A DNA stretch of 64,000 bases from Cryobacterium roopkundense. GTDB taxonomy: Bacteria > Actinomycetota > Actinomycetes > Actinomycetales > Microbacteriaceae. The stretch is taken from the NCBI RefSeq assembly GCF_014200405.1, contig NZ_JACHBQ010000001.1, positions 1,736,001 through 1,800,000 on the forward strand, written 5' to 3'. Shown in pieces: positions 33,232-43,197 of this stretch (position 1 is its first letter; every line of letters begins with the position of its first letter). A program made the position numbers and the translations under genes. The notes under the pieces were generated by a model that was given only the letters and a program-made list of their open reading frames with translations, ran no database searches and was not told the DNA's origin.

Positions 33232-35958
33232 CTAGCTCTCGCCCCCGGCGGAGCCGGTGGTGCCTGCCCTGACATCGTGCAGCTGGTACTTCGTGATGGC
33301 CTGACCGACCAGGCTGCGGTCAATCTCTCCGCGACGCGCCAGGAGTTCCAGAGTGCGCACAACCATCGACGGGCTGTCGATCTTGAAGAAGCGTCGTGCC
33401 GCCGGGCGGGTATCCGAGAAGCCGAAGCTGTCGGCACCGAGCGTGGCGAAGTCGCCGGGAACGAACTGGCGAATCTGATCGGGAACGGCGTGCATGAAGT
33501 CGGAGACTGCTACGAAGGGGCCAGCGGCTCCCGCGAGCTTCTCGGTGACATACGCCGTGCGAGGTTCGGCGTCGGGGTTGAGGAAATTGTGCTCGTCGGC
33601 GGCCAGGCCGTCGCGTCGCAGCTCGTTCCACGAGGTGACCGACCACACGTCGGCAGAAACTCCCCAGTCGTCGGCGAGGAGCTGCTGGGCTTCGAGCGCC
33701 CACGGCACCGCGACACCGGAGGCGAGAAGCTGTGCCTTGGGACCGCCGGTAGCTGATTCACTGACACGGTGGATTCCGCGCAGAATACCGTCGACGTCAA
33801 CGTTCTCGGGTTCGACCGGCTGCACGGCAGGCTCGTTGTACACCGTGATGTAGTACATGACGTTCGGATCGGTGTGGGTGCCACCGTACATGCGCTCCAG
33901 CCCGGCGCGCACGATGTGGCCGATTTCGTACCCGTAGGCCGGGTCATAGGTCACGACTGCGGGGTTCGTCGAGGCGAGAAGGGGAGAGTGTCCGTCAGCG
34001 TGCTGCAGGCCCTCTCCGGTCAACGTCGTGCGGCCTGCCGTTGCACCGATGATGAACCCGCGGGTCATCATGTCGCCGGCGGCCCAAAATGCGTCACCGG
34101 TGCGCTGGAATCCGAACATCGAGTAGAACACGTAGACCGGGATGAGCGGTTCACCCTGAGTCGCGTACGACGTTCCCACGTTGGTGAACGCGGCGGCGGC
34201 GCCGGCCTCATTGATGCCCACGTGCAGGATCTGGCCCTGCGGGCTCTCCTTGTAGGAGAGCAACTGGGCGTGGTCCACGGAGGTGTAATGCTGTCCGTTG
34301 GGGTTGTAGATCTTCGCCGTGGGGAAGAACGCGTCGATACCGAACGTACGTGCCTCGTCGGGAATAATCGGAACGATGCGATTGCCGAAGTCCTTGGCAC
34401 GCACGAGTTCCTTGAGAAGTCGCACGAAAGACATCGTTGTGGCGATCTCCTGCGTTCCGGAACCCTTCTTGGCCACGGCATACGTCTTTTCATCGGGCAA
34501 GTTGAGCTTCGTGTGCTTCGTGCGACGCTCCGGCAGATAGCCGCCGAGCGCGCGGCGGCGCTCGTGCATGTACTCGATGGCCTCGTCCTTGTCCCCGGGC
34601 GTGTAGTACGGGGGCAGGTACGGGTTTTCCTCGAGCTGGGCATCCGTGATCGGGACATGCATGCTGTCGCGGAAGGACTTGAGGTTCTCGAGGGTCATCT
34701 TCTTCATCTGGTGGGTCGCGTTGCGTCCCTCGAAGCTCGGGCCGAGGCCATAGCCCTTGATCGTCTTCGCCAGGATGACGGTGGGCTGCCCCTTGTGCTC
34801 TGACGCTGCCTTGAAGGCCGCGTAAACCTTGCGGTAGTCGTGGCCGCCGCGCTTGAGGTTCCAGACCTCGTCGTCGCTAAGGTGTTCGACAAGCTTGAGG
34901 GCACGCGGGTCCCGACCGAAGAAGTTTTCGCGCACGTAGGCGCCGCTTTCGGCCTTGTAGGTCTGGTAGTCGCCGTCGGGTGTGACGTTCATCAGGTTGA
35001 TGAGCGCGCCGTCTACGTCGTTCCTGAGCAGGGCGTCCCACTCGCGACCCCAGACCACCTTGATGACGTTCCAGCCGGCACCGCGGAAGAAGCTCTCAAG
35101 CTCCTGGATGATCTTGCCGTTGCCACGCACCGGGCCGTCGAGGCGCTGGAGGTTGCAGTTGATCACGAAATTGAGGTTGTCGAGGCCTTCGTTGGCGGCC
35201 ACCTGCAGCTGGCCGCGGCTTTCGACCTCGTCCATCTCGCCATCGCCCAGGAATGCCCAGACCTGCTGGTCGCTCGCATCCTTTATGCCGCGGTTGGTGA
35301 GGTAACGGTTCACCTGGGCCTGGTAAATGGCGTTGATCGGGCCGAGTCCCATGGAAACCGTGGGGAACTGCCAGAACTCGGGCATCAAGCGCGGGTGCGG
35401 GTACGACGAGATGCCGTTCGGGCCGTGCGACTTCTCCTGGCGGAATCCGTCGAGCTGATCCGTCGTCAAGCGTCCTTCTAGGAAGGCGCGGGCGTACGTT
35501 CCGGGGGAGGCGTGGCCCTGAATGAAAATCTGGTCTCCGCCGCCGGGGTGATCCTGGCCGCGGAAGAAGTGGTTGAAACCCACCTCGTAGAGCGCTGCGG
35601 ACGACGCGTACGTCGCGATGTGCCCGCCGACTGCGATGCCGGGGCGCTGGGAGCGGTGCACGAGGACCGCGGCGTTCCAGCGGATCCAGGCCCGGTAGCG
35701 GCGCTCGATATCTTCATCGCCCGGAAAGTCGGGCTCGTTCTCGGTGGCGATCGTGTTGATGTAGTCGGTGGTGGGCACCATCGGTACGCCGAGGTGAAGT
35801 TCCTTGGAGCGTTTCAGCAGGCTCAGCATGATCTCGCGGCCGCGCTCGTGGCCGTGTTCGGCGACGAGCGAGTCAAGCGATTCAGACCATTCCGCGGTTT
35901 CATCCGGGTCGGCGTCGGCATTGGTCGTCGAGTACGGGTCCTGGTCGTTGACGGTCAC
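33232..35958 (-). CDS. aceE: Pyruvate dehydrogenase E1, homodimeric
   Basis: The start is a GTG at 35958 ([12 protein letters not shown]) preceded by GAGAGG; the frame runs farther upstream but reads as non-coding. The 908-residue product decarboxylates pyruvate with thiamine diphosphate for the pyruvate dehydrogenase complex. TPP-binding is shown by [12 protein letters not shown] about residue 236, ending in NFVINCNLQ. Other family blocks are [13 protein letters not shown] and [11 protein letters not shown]. It is followed by fasR and the fab genes, linking acetyl-CoA supply to lipid synthesis. No E2/E3 genes are in the window. Confidence 0.95.
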   Translation of the reverse strand: MTVNDQDPYSTTNADADPDETAEWSESLDSLVAEHGHERGREIMLSLLKRSKELHLGVPMVPTTDYINTIATENEPDFPGDEDIERRYRAWIRWNAAVLVHRSQRPGIAVGGHIATYASSAALYEVGFNHFFRGQDHPGGGDQIFIQGHASPGTYARAFLEGRLTTDQLDGFRQEKSHGPNGISSYPHPRLMPEFWQFPTVSMGLGPINAIYQAQVNRYLTNRGIKDASDQQVWAFLGDGEMDEVESRGQLQVAANEGLDNLNFVINCNLQRLDGPVRGNGKIIQELESFFRGAGWNVIKVVWGREWDALLRNDVDGALINLMNVTPDGDYQTYKAESGAYVRENFFGRDPRALKLVEHLSDDEVWNLKRGGHDYRKVYAAFKAASEHKGQPTVILAKTIKGYGLGPSFEGRNATHQMKKMTLENLKSFRDSMHVPITDAQLEENPYLPPYYTPGDKDEAIEYMHERRRALGGYLPERRTKHTKLNLPDEKTYAVAKKGSGTQEIATTMSFVRLLKELVRAKDFGNRIVPIIPDEARTFGIDAFFPTAKIYNPNGQHYTSVDHAQLLSYKESPQGQILHVGINEAGAAAAFTNVGTSYATQGEPLIPVYVFYSMFGFQRTGDAFWAAGDMMTRGFIIGATAGRTTLTGEGLQHADGHSPLLASTNPAVVTYDPAYGYEIGHIVRAGLERMYGGTHTDPNVMYYITVYNEPAVQPVEPENVDVDGILRGIHRVSESATGGPKAQLLASGVAVPWALEAQQLLADDWGVSADVWSVTSWNELRRDGLAADEHNFLNPDAEPRTAYVTEKLAGAAGPFVAVSDFMHAVPDQIRQFVPGDFATLGADSFGFSDTRPAARRFFKIDSPSMVVRTLELLARRGEIDRSLVGQAITKYQLHDVRAGTTGSAGGES

Positions 35959-36194
35959 AGTCGACCTCTCTCTGTTGTTCGCACAGCACTGTTGGTCACA
36001 GCACAGTTGGTCGAGCCGCGCAGTCGGCAGCTCGCATGTGATTCGGTGTGCCAGCAGAGGACGGGTCGGATTGCGACCATCGGCACCTCGCAAGCCTACA
36101 GATTCTCCGTGCGATATGCGCGCCGGGACACACGCGGGGTTAGGCTGAAGGATTGTTACTCCCGCGAAGATTCGCGGCGGAAGGGAAGCGCACC

Positions 36195-36662
36195 ATGGCT
36201 CTTGAGAATGACACTCAGGCACCTGATTTCGAGCTCGTCAACCAATTCGGTGAGAGTATTCAGCTCAGCCAGTTCCGCGGGACCAAATCCGTTGCTCTGG
36301 TCTTCTTTCCGCTGGCCTTTTCCGGCATCTGCAGTGGCGAGCTGTGCGAACTGCGCGACAATCTCTCCCTCTTCGCGGACAGCGAGGTCGAAGTCATCGG
36401 TGTTTCCGTGGATTCCAAGCACGCCCTGCGCGTGTGGGGGGAGCAGGAGGGATACACATTCAACCTGCTCGCCGACTTCTGGCCGCACGGCGGCGTGGCC
36501 AAGGAATACGGCGTTTTCCTCGAGGAGAAGGGCTTCGCCAATCGGGCGACATTCCTGATCGACCAGCGGGGCATCATTCGTGCGAGTTTCATTACCGCGC
36601 CCGGTGAGGCCCGTTCGCTCGACGCCTACAAGGCGGCGCTCGAAGAACTCCAGCCCGCCTGA
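36195..36662 (+). CDS. Peroxiredoxin (AhpE-like)
   Basis: Start ATG 36195, after GGAAGG. The 155-residue thioredoxin-fold peroxidase has the peroxidatic Cys46 in [14 protein letters not shown] and a second Cys51 in ELCELRDN, an arrangement seen in AhpE and BCP-like enzymes. [21 protein letters not shown] and [15 protein letters not shown] complete the fold. It reduces peroxides in the cytoplasm. Divergent from aceE, with a 236-bp spacer. Confidence 0.9.
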   Translation: MALENDTQAPDFELVNQFGESIQLSQFRGTKSVALVFFPLAFSGICSGELCELRDNLSLFADSEVEVIGVSVDSKHALRVWGEQEGYTFNLLADFWPHGGVAKEYGVFLEEKGFANRATFLIDQRGIIRASFITAPGEARSLDAYKAALEELQPA

Positions 36663-36730
36663 CTGCGCGCAGGCGCGTCGAGGAGACTGTAGGCTAAGTA
36701 CGTACCTGCCCGTGAGACCACGTGCTGCAG

Positions 36731-36803
36731 GGGCCTTTAGCTCAGTTGGTAGAGCGCCACGTTTACACCGTGGATGTCATCGGTTCGAGCCCGGTAGGGC
36801 CCA
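36731..36803 (+). tRNA. tRNA-Val (anticodon TAC)
   Basis: The 73-nt cloverleaf has acceptor arms GGGCCTT and AGGGCCC (36796-36802, one G-U pair), D arm GCTCAGTTGGTAGAGC, anticodon stem CCACG/CGTGG with loop TTTACAC (anticodon TAC, reading GUA) and T arm with TTCGAGC. The CCA end is not encoded. Confidence 0.95.
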
Positions 36804-36835
36804 CACTATTACTGCCCAATCAGAGTTTCAAAAAG

Positions 36836-36867
36836 AAGGGAGCCATGCGTTGTCGCGTGACTCCCTT
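36836..36867. terminator. Terminator between tRNA-Val and yidC-like gene
   Basis: AAGGGAG...(36836-36849) pairs with ...CTCCCTT (36854-36867) over 14 positions with one mismatch and one G-U pair. It lies downstream of the tRNA and of the convergent minus-strand gene ending at 36882. Confidence 0.6.
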
Positions 36868-36881
36868 ACTAACTTAGTGAT

Positions 36882-37652
36882 CTAGGTGGCCGCAGGATTC
36901 CCCTTGACGGACGTCGGCCGTGATCCATGCCGGTGCACCCACCGGCGCAGCAGCATCCGTTCAATGAGCGACCAGGTGGCAGAGACACCGAGGTAGAGCG
37001 CGGCGGCGAGGGGAACGATGGCCGCGAACCCGACCGTGATCAGCGGGAGCCAACTCAGCGCGCTCAGGGTCGTTGAGGGCGCGCCGAGCGTGGGCGCCAC
37101 GCGCAGCATCCACCAGCGCGAGAGCAGAACAACGAGGCTGGTTGCGATCAGCAGCAGCGCGGGAACCGCGATGCCGAGCGCCGAGCCGCCCTGCACAATC
37201 AGTGCGGCGGGGCTGATGCCGAGCGCGCTACCGAACAACGTGTGGCCGAGCAACTCATTGGGATGGCCGCTGATCGTCGGCAGCACGAACAACCCGTAGA
37301 CGACAGAGAGCACCGGGGCTTGCAGTAACAGTGGCAGGCAGCCGGCGAGCGGGGAAGCGCCCTCCGTTTCATAGAGCCCCAGGGTTTCGCGTTGCAGGCG
37401 TTCTTTATCAGCGCCGTGGCGCCGGCGCAGCTCAAGCAGGTGCGGAGCGAGGCGTTCTCGGGTGTGTTGCGCCCGAGCCTGCGACAGCCCGACGGGGATC
37501 AGCAGGAGGCGAACCAGAATGGTGAGCGCCACGATGGCCAGAGCCGCCGCGTTCGCTCCGGCAAGCGGAAACAGGGCGACGGCGAGGCCCTGGAGGAATT
37601 GATAAGCGACGTTGAGCGCCGCGGCGATTGGTGCGAAGGCATAGATATTCAT
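36882..37652 (-). CDS. YidC/Oxa1-family membrane protein insertase
   Basis: The start at ATG 37652 (MNIYAFAPIAAALN) is favoured by GGGAGC 10 nt upstream over 37706. About 256 residues with five hydrophobic segments. The family features are LTILVRLLLIPVGLSQARAQ (the conserved Arg in the groove), QRETLGLYETEGASPLAGCLPLLLQAPV and a Trp-rich end. It is a short, divergent member, lying away from the rnpA-yidC-jag cluster, so it is probably a second insertase. The next gene upstream encodes a DUF6412 protein. Confidence 0.82.
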   Translation of the reverse strand: MNIYAFAPIAAALNVAYQFLQGLAVALFPLAGANAAALAIVALTILVRLLLIPVGLSQARAQHTRERLAPHLLELRRRHGADKERLQRETLGLYETEGASPLAGCLPLLLQAPVLSVVYGLFVLPTISGHPNELLGHTLFGSALGISPAALIVQGGSALGIAVPALLLIATSLVVLLSRWWMLRVAPTLGAPSTTLSALSWLPLITVGFAAIVPLAAALYLGVSATWSLIERMLLRRWVHRHGSRPTSVKGNPAAT

Positions 37653-37738
37653 GAAAAGCTCCCATGCGAGATACGGATATGTGGACCGTATGGTCGCGGG
37701 GAGCACACTCGTGCCCCGGTCAGGGGCGAGAAAGGACT

Positions 37739-38050
37739 CTAGGCGACCGCGAGAGCGCGGCCGGGAGCCCGTGCCTGCGGCTTACCGGGGGCATCCGGAA
37801 CGCTTTGGCGAATACTGAGCGCAAGTTCGGGTGCGGCGAGCGGCTGCGGCCGCACGGAGCCCAGCAGCAAGGCAACCAGCGTGCCGAGCACCTCGCGAAC
37901 GGATGCCGCGGCCACCGTCGCGACCGCCAACAGGGCGAACACCGCGAGCAGGGCTCCGTCGCCGCCGCCTGAAGCGGTCTCCAGCGAGGCTGCCCCCAGA
38001 GCGAGGACAACGCTGAGGCATTGCAGCAGCGGTACTCCCAGCCGGCGCAT
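37739..38050 (-). CDS. DUF6412-like small membrane protein
   Basis: A 103-residue protein starting at ATG 38050 behind GAGGAGAG. It has two hydrophobic segments (VPLLQCLSVVLALGAASLE and GALLAVFALLAVATVAAASV) followed by a variable Pro/Ala tail. This layout and its position upstream of a YidC-like gene fit DUF6412 proteins; the function is unknown. A much longer in-frame extension to 39262 lies antisense to a GAF-ANTAR gene and is not coding. Confidence 0.65.
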   Translation of the reverse strand: MRRLGVPLLQCLSVVLALGAASLETASGGGDGALLAVFALLAVATVAAASVREVLGTLVALLLGSVRPQPLAAPELALSIRQSVPDAPGKPQARAPGRALAVA

Positions 38051-38380
38051 GGCGCTCTCCTCGTCTCGTGTTGGCTCGAGACTAGCAAAGCCCAGACTCA
38101 CTTGGTGGTTGTGGGCGAAACGAGCGGGTAGAGCTGGTCTCGCGGGGCACCTGGCACGACTCCTTGCTGGTCTTGACCGCTCAGGACGAGGACGGGGGCT
38201 GACGGCGGGCCGCAATCGACATGTGACGCGCAGCTCGCCATGCTCGGCTAGAGTCGTAAACAGGCAGACCAATCTGGGTGTCTTGAGTAGGTGAGGCGTT
38301 GGTCTTCCAGCGGCAGGATTCGCCACCATCCCGGATTTTCTCGGAAGCCCAGCCCGACGACATGATTGTGGGGGCCATCT

Positions 38381-39082
38381 ATGGCAGGACGCCAGCCATT
38401 CGGTGTTGCCATCGATCAGCTGTCGCGTGCCCACGAACAGAGCAGCAGCCTCTGCGATCCGTTTCTGACCGTGGTGCCGGTAGATGGCGCGGTGGTGTCC
38501 ACCTTCGGTGCGCCCTTTGGCGCTGAAACCGTGTGCGCGAGCGACCAGAAGTCCGCTCGGTTCGACGAACTGCAGTTGGACCTCGGAGAGGGTCCGGGCT
38601 GGGATGCCCTGAGAACTGGGCTCCCCGTTGCCGTGCACGACATTCGTTCGGGTACGGAATCCCTCTGGCCGGCTCTCCTGAGCGCTGTGGGCGGCGTGGG
38701 GATTCGGGGCGTGAGCGCATTTCCTCTCATGATGGGGTCGCTGATGATCGGTGCCGTCGGCCTGTATTCGTGGAATCCCGGCACTCTGACGCCCCCCGAA
38801 CGGCTCGATGCGTCCATGCTCGCCAGCATCGTCGCCAAACAAGTCCTGCGCCGCGCGCTGAACGCACAGACGTTTACGTCCCCCGAAGGGGATAATGAGA
38901 GTTATTCGCGACGTGTCGTGCATCAGGCGACCGGCATGGTTTTGGCTCAGCTCAACCTGTCGGCCGCGGATGCGTTGCTGATTATTCACGGGCATGCTTT
39001 CTCGAATGGTCGCACCGTTCGGGACGTGGCAGCCGATGTAGTGGCACGACGACTGGATCTCTCGTCGCTGCTGGATTCGTAA
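38381..39082 (+). CDS. GAF and ANTAR domain regulator
   Basis: A 234-residue protein with an N-terminal GAF-like sensor (about 10-155, including LDLGEGPGWDALRTGLPVAV) and a C-terminal ANTAR RNA-binding domain (about 170-230, QATGMVLAQLNLSAADALLI and DVAADVVARRLDL). ANTAR proteins bind paired hairpins in nascent RNA and prevent termination. It lies 9 bp before a second GAF-ANTAR gene, so the two are one unit. ATG 38381. Confidence 0.82.
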   Translation: MAGRQPFGVAIDQLSRAHEQSSSLCDPFLTVVPVDGAVVSTFGAPFGAETVCASDQKSARFDELQLDLGEGPGWDALRTGLPVAVHDIRSGTESLWPALLSAVGGVGIRGVSAFPLMMGSLMIGAVGLYSWNPGTLTPPERLDASMLASIVAKQVLRRALNAQTFTSPEGDNESYSRRVVHQATGMVLAQLNLSAADALLIIHGHAFSNGRTVRDVAADVVARRLDLSSLLDS

Positions 39083-39091
39083 GATTGGATT

Positions 39092-39805
39092 ATGGTGCCC
39101 CAGACACGTGAAGGTCAGTTGTTGGAGACCTTTGTTACCCTCGCCGACACACTCGTAGCGGACTACGACGTCGTTGACCTGTTGTGCACACTCGTAGACA
39201 AGTGCGCAGCACTGCTTGAGGCGGCCGCTGCCGGCATTATCCTCTCGGCCGGGGACGGTCAACTCGAGGTGGTGGCGTCGACTAATGAGCGCAGCCGGTT
39301 GGTCGAACTCTTGCAGCTGCGGGCAGGAAGCGGGCCGTGCGTCGAGAGTTTTCTGACGGGTCGGGCCGTTGCCGTTCCCGACATTGACACTGTCGGCGAG
39401 GTGTGGCCCCGATTCCGCGCCGGTGCTCTCGAGCAGGGGTTCGCGTCAATGCATGCCGTGCCGCTGCGCCTGCGGGCAACGACGATCGGGTCTCTCAACC
39501 TGTTCTGGGAACGCACGGGCGGATTGAGCGAAGCCGATATCAATACGGTCCAAGCTCTCGCGGATGTGGCCACCATCGGTATCCTGCAGGAACGCGCTAT
39601 TCGCGAGAGCGACATCGTGCGCCAACAACTGCAGCGGGCCCTGAACAGTCGCGTGCTCATCGAGCAGGCCAAGGGAGTTCTGGCCTACACCCACGACGTT
39701 CACATGGGCGATGCCTTCGACCTGATCAGGGACTACGCGCGCAAGAATGGGATTCCCCTGGCCGATGTCGCCGAGCAGATCGTCAATCGCGCACTGTCCC
39801 TGTAG
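39092..39805 (+). CDS. GAF and ANTAR domain regulator
   Basis: A 237-residue GAF-ANTAR protein. The GAF domain (about 20-165) includes LVDKCAALLEAAAAGIIL, LRAGSGPCVESFLTGRAVAV and PLRLRATTIGSLNLF. The ANTAR domain (about 180-235) reads SRVLIEQAKGVLAYTHDV and ADVAEQIVNRAL. It is probably cotranscribed with the preceding gene. A structured RNA and a small gene follow and are possible targets. Confidence 0.88.
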   Translation: MVPQTREGQLLETFVTLADTLVADYDVVDLLCTLVDKCAALLEAAAAGIILSAGDGQLEVVASTNERSRLVELLQLRAGSGPCVESFLTGRAVAVPDIDTVGEVWPRFRAGALEQGFASMHAVPLRLRATTIGSLNLFWERTGGLSEADINTVQALADVATIGILQERAIRESDIVRQQLQRALNSRVLIEQAKGVLAYTHDVHMGDAFDLIRDYARKNGIPLADVAEQIVNRALSL

Positions 39806-39822
39806 AGCATTCCCGTCACGCA

Positions 39823-39888
39823 CGTTCCGTGCACGGAACGGTGCCCGCACGGAGCGGTACCTGTAGGACCCTCTCCGTACTCACGGGC
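39823..39888 (+). promoter_or_regulatory. Structured RNA region downstream of ANTAR genes
   Basis: CGTTCCGTG/CACGGAACG (39823-39840) is a perfect 18-bp palindrome. It is followed by a second foldable segment in which GCCCG (39843) pairs with CGGGC (39884-39888) and ACGGAG (39849-39854) with CTCCGT (39873-39878). The region could be a terminator, or an ANTAR antitermination target for the gene at 40012. The canonical hexaloop with A1 and G4 is not evident. Confidence 0.35.
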
Positions 39889-40011
39889 AAGTCTCGAAAT
39901 AATCTCAGTTTTCCCGAGAACCCCCAATCGAGGGTGAGTTGCGGCGTACACTGTTGTAAGCCACCCCAGACCCCGGTAGCGCTCAATTTCGTGGGCTTGC
40001 TAGGGGACATA

Positions 40012-40347
40012 ATGAAGAATTTGTACTATCCGGGCGGTTCCGTCGTCACGGGAAGTGCTCTCGCTGACGCCATCATGGTGTACGCCGAAGCGTTGTGTAA
40101 TCGGCGTCAGGTCGACGTTGTCGACATCCCCGTTGTCGGAGCCGACGGCCAATTGCTGAGGGCGCAGTTTCTGATCGGTGCGGCCAGCCAATTGGTCAGC
40201 GTGACGGCGGTGTCACTCCTGCCCGAGCTGGTCGAACCGGAAACACTCGACTTCCTCAATCGGAAGGCTCAGTCCGGAGCTATGATTCCTGCGGCCTGGA
40301 CCCGTGAAGACCCTGCCCCGGCACAGTTCGACGAATTCGATTACTAG
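40012..40347 (+). CDS. Hypothetical protein downstream of GAF-ANTAR pair
   Basis: A 111-residue soluble protein (MKNLYYPGGSVVTGSALADA, then DVVDIPVVGADGQLLRAQFL, with an acidic tail ending FDEFDY). It begins at ATG 40012, after AGGGGACATA. I do not recognise a named family. Position, 207 bp after two GAF-ANTAR genes and behind structured RNA, suggests it is controlled by them. Confidence 0.65.
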   Translation: MKNLYYPGGSVVTGSALADAIMVYAEALCNRRQVDVVDIPVVGADGQLLRAQFLIGAASQLVSVTAVSLLPELVEPETLDFLNRKAQSGAMIPAAWTREDPAPAQFDEFDY

Positions 40348-40406
40348 CTCGCCGGGCGGGCGTGTGTAATCGACGCCCGGCGTAGCGTCACCGGTAGGCT
40401 GAACCC

Positions 40407-41231
40407 GTGCCTTTTTCGCTTGCCGACGTCTCCCGTGTGGCCCATGACCTCTGGCCGCTGTCCGGAGCGGAAGCGTGGGACGCACCCGGGTTGACCTCGG
40501 GCAGTCTCGATCGCCCCGTCGCCTCTATCCACCTCGCCGTCGATGCGGTCGCGGGCACCGTGGATGAGGCCATCGCGGCCGGAACCGACCTTCTTCTTGT
40601 GCACCATCCTCTTCTTCTTCGAGGACTCACCTCGGTGGCGGAAGACCGGTATAAGGGCGCACTCCTGAGCCGACTCATTCGCGCGGATTGCGCCCTGCTG
40701 GCGGTTCACACGAATGCGGATGTCGTGACCGACGGGGTGTCGGACATTCTCGCCTTACTTCTCGGCTTGACCGGCGTGCAGCCGATCGTTCCGGGTGGTA
40801 CTGCCCATATCGGTCTGGGCAGGGTCGGACAGCTCGTTGAGCCGATGACGCTCGGCCACCTCGCGCACGTTCTCGGCCGCCTGCTGCCGGCCACGGCATC
40901 GGGCATTCGAGTGGCGGGCGATTATCAGGCAGTCGTGCGCAGGGTTGCCCTGTGCGGTGGAGCGGGCGACTCCCTTCTGCGCGAGGCACAGGTTCTTGGA
41001 TCCGACGTGTACATCACCTCCGATCTCCGGCACCACCCGGCTTCAGAGGCCCGGGAACAGGCTCGACTCTCCGTCGCGGGCACCCCTGCACTCATCGATG
41101 TCTCGCACTGGGCCAGCGAATGGCTCTGGCTCGATGGCGCTGCGGCCCAGCTCCGGGCGGCGTTGCCCGGGGTCCAGGTGACAGTCAGCGATCTCAACAC
41201 CGATCCCTGGGACTTCGTCGTCATGCCGTGA
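40407..41231 (+). CDS. Nif3-like dinuclear metal-centre protein
   Basis: A 274-residue Nif3/YbgI-type protein, a family that builds hexameric toroids with a two-metal site. The ligand motifs are LLLVHHPLLLRG near the N-terminus, AVHTNADVV, and ISHW-like DVSHWASEWLW with the final His. A PII-like insertion is absent. The family is sometimes named GTP cyclohydrolase 1 type 2, which is not well supported. It precedes the zinc-ribbon gene at 58 bp, a common pairing in actinobacteria. Confidence 0.9.
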   Translation: MPFSLADVSRVAHDLWPLSGAEAWDAPGLTSGSLDRPVASIHLAVDAVAGTVDEAIAAGTDLLLVHHPLLLRGLTSVAEDRYKGALLSRLIRADCALLAVHTNADVVTDGVSDILALLLGLTGVQPIVPGGTAHIGLGRVGQLVEPMTLGHLAHVLGRLLPATASGIRVAGDYQAVVRRVALCGGAGDSLLREAQVLGSDVYITSDLRHHPASEAREQARLSVAGTPALIDVSHWASEWLWLDGAAAQLRAALPGVQVTVSDLNTDPWDFVVMP

Positions 41232-41289
41232 GCGTGCCCCTCATTACTCTTCATCCCATCAATTACACACACGCAAAGGTCAGGACATC

Positions 41290-42027
41290 GTGAAGGCATC
41301 TCCACTCCAGCAGAAGGAGCTCCTGCGGCTCCAGGCCCTCGATATCAAGGTTGTGCAGGTGACGCACCAGACCTCGTCGCTGCCGCAGCTGTCGGAGCTG
41401 ACGCTTCTGCAGCGCGAAGCGGATGCCGTCCGGGCCAAGATGACGAGGGAGGGTGGTGCCCTCGACGACGTGCGCACGGAACTGGGTCGCATCGAATCCG
41501 ATGTTGCCGTCGTCGAAAAGCGCATAGCTCGTGACACAGATCGGGCCCAGCACACGTCTTCGATCAAAGATGTCCAGGCCTTGGAAACCGAGCTCACGGC
41601 GCTCCGCAAGCGTCTTTTCGACCTTGAGGAGATCGAGATTGCCGTAATGGAACGCCTCGAGGAGCACGAAGCGTCCGTTGCGGTCGTCGTTGCGGAGCGC
41701 GAGGCTCTGGCCGCGCGGATTCTCGCCGCCGAAACGGCTCGAGACGAGTCCCTGGAAGACCTCGACCGGCAGCTCGGCGAGCTTCGCCGCGATCGAGTCA
41801 CCGTTGCGGCCACAATCGACGAAGAGTTGGTGGCTCTCTACGAGAAGCGCCGTGTCACCGGCCGCGGAAACGCGGCGGCACTCTTGCGTGCGCGCACCTG
41901 CAACGGGTGCACCATGACACTCACCGGAAACGACCTCGCCGAGGTCCGCCAGGCCGCTGCCGACGAAGTGCTGTTCTGCCCGGACTGCGGCGCCATTCTC
42001 GTTCGCACGGACGAATCCGGCATTTAG
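41290..42027 (+). CDS. Coiled-coil protein with C4 zinc ribbon
   Basis: A 245-residue protein: residues about 1-190 are a long Glu/Arg/Leu-rich coiled coil, and the C-terminus has a zinc ribbon with Cys pairs in RTCNGCTMTL and LFCPDCGAIL. This matches the actinobacterial family often annotated as zinc-ribbon domain protein (CT398-like). Its partner is the Nif3-like gene upstream and rnpB downstream, the usual order. A nucleic acid-related role is inferred only. Confidence 0.88.
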   Translation: MKASPLQQKELLRLQALDIKVVQVTHQTSSLPQLSELTLLQREADAVRAKMTREGGALDDVRTELGRIESDVAVVEKRIARDTDRAQHTSSIKDVQALETELTALRKRLFDLEEIEIAVMERLEEHEASVAVVVAEREALAARILAAETARDESLEDLDRQLGELRRDRVTVAATIDEELVALYEKRRVTGRGNAAALLRARTCNGCTMTLTGNDLAEVRQAAADEVLFCPDCGAILVRTDESGI

Positions 42028-42062
42028 CCCTCGCCGGGAACGGTAAGCTTAGTATCCGGAAT

Positions 42063-42461
42063 GGGTCGGCAAGACGGTCGCGTCATCTGAGTGTTTCCGG
42101 GATTCGTTTCGGGGACAGCGGGTGCCGAGGAACGTCCGGGCTCCACAGAGCAGGATGGTGGGTAACACCCACCCGGGGTAACCCGCGAGACAGTGCCACA
42201 GAAAGTAGACCGCCACCGGGCCGGGCCTTCGGGTTTGGGTTGGAGGTAAGGGTGAAACGGTGGTGTAAGAGACCACCAGAGGCCAGGGTGACCTGGTCGG
42301 CTAGGTAAACCTCGTCCGGAGCAAGGTCAGACAGAAAGCGCCAAGGCTGCTCGCCGAGCTTTCGGGTAGACCGCTAGAGGGCTGCGGCAACGTAGTCCCA
42401 AGATAGATGGCCGTCCACGGCACTTCGGTGCCGAGACAGAACCCGGCGTATCAGCCGGCCC
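42063..42461 (+). ncRNA. rnpB: RNase P RNA (class A)
   Basis: The 399-nt RNA shows conserved blocks in order: GAGGAACGTCCGGGCTCCA, the ACAGTGCCACAGAAA loop, GGTAAGGGTGAAACGGTGG, and AGACAGAACCCGGCGTATC near the 3' end. The ends GGGTCGGC (42063) and GCCGGCCC (42454-42461) pair to form helix P1 with one G-U. With RnpA it processes the 5' ends of tRNAs. Confidence 0.95.
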
Positions 42462-42486
42462 ATTCCACCCCCTGCATCGGCGCCTC

Positions 42487-43197
42487 TCACGGGCAGCTCC
42501 ACTCGTATAATTTCTCCGGGCGCCCGGCCTGGCCGTATTTTTGGGTGATCGTCGCCTGGTCCTGGGTCACGAGAAATTCCAGGTACCGGCGGGCGCTTAC
42601 CCGAGCCAGGCCCAACTCTCCCGCCACCGCGGCAGCAGACGATCCCGACGTGGCCGCGCGAAGCGCCGCCGTTACGGCGTCCAGAGTGGTGGGAGACAGA
42701 CCCTTGGAGAGCTCCGCTGAGCCTCGTGGCACGTCGGGTTTCGGTCGTGGTCGGAGCATCTCATCGATTCCTGCTTGGTCAAGCGGACGTGCATGCCCGT
42801 TGTGACGCTCTCGCAGGGTCAGCCGGTGCTGCACATACTGATCGAGGCGATCCAGCAGCACGGCCGAGGCGAACGGCTTCACGAGATAGTGCATCACCCC
42901 GCCGGCCATCGCAGCCCGAACCGTCTCCAGCTCGCGCGCGGCCGTGATGGCAATGATGTCCACGGGGTCACCGGGGAGGAGGCGGGCAGCCCGCAACACA
43001 TCGATTCCCGAGATATCGGGCAGGTGTATGTCGAGGAGCACTAGGTCCGGGCGCTTCGTCGAGATGAGCTCCAGACCTTCCGTCCCGGTCGTGGCCACCC
43101 CCACGACATCAAAGCCGCCGTGGGCCAGGAGGAAGCCGGTGTGAATACCGGCGATGTGACGGTCATCGTCGATGATGACCGTGCGGAGCAGTTTCAT
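42487..43197 (-). CDS. Response regulator, CitB/DcuR type
   Basis: A 236-residue regulator. The receiver domain (about 4-120) has acidic IDDD, the phosphorylated Asp56 in LVLLDIHLP, Thr in IAITAAR and Lys in YLVKPFA. The C-terminal part (about 165-225, TLDAVTAALRAATSGSSAAA and SARRYLEFL) is the HTH of the DcuR/CitB branch. Its start overlaps the stop of the sensor gene by 4 bp, so they are coexpressed. It probably controls the divergent tctCBA transporter. Confidence 0.9.
   Translation of the reverse strand: MKLLRTVIIDDDRHIAGIHTGFLLAHGGFDVVGVATTGTEGLELISTKRPDLVLLDIHLPDISGIDVLRAARLLPGDPVDIIAITAARELETVRAAMAGGVMHYLVKPFASAVLLDRLDQYVQHRLTLRERHNGHARPLDQAGIDEMLRPRPKPDVPRGSAELSKGLSPTTLDAVTAALRAATSGSSAAAVAGELGLARVSARRYLEFLVTQDQATITQKYGQAGRPEKLYEWSCP

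Noticed and set aside
31963..33756. A 597-residue plus-strand frame
   Set aside because: It is antisense to fasR and the end of aceE and matches no family.
35512..36558. A 348-residue plus-strand frame
   Set aside because: Antisense to aceE and out of frame with the peroxiredoxin gene.
38051..39262. N-terminal extension of the DUF6412-like frame to about 500 residues
   Set aside because: It lies antisense to a GAF-ANTAR gene; the true start is ATG 38050 with a good ribosome binding site.
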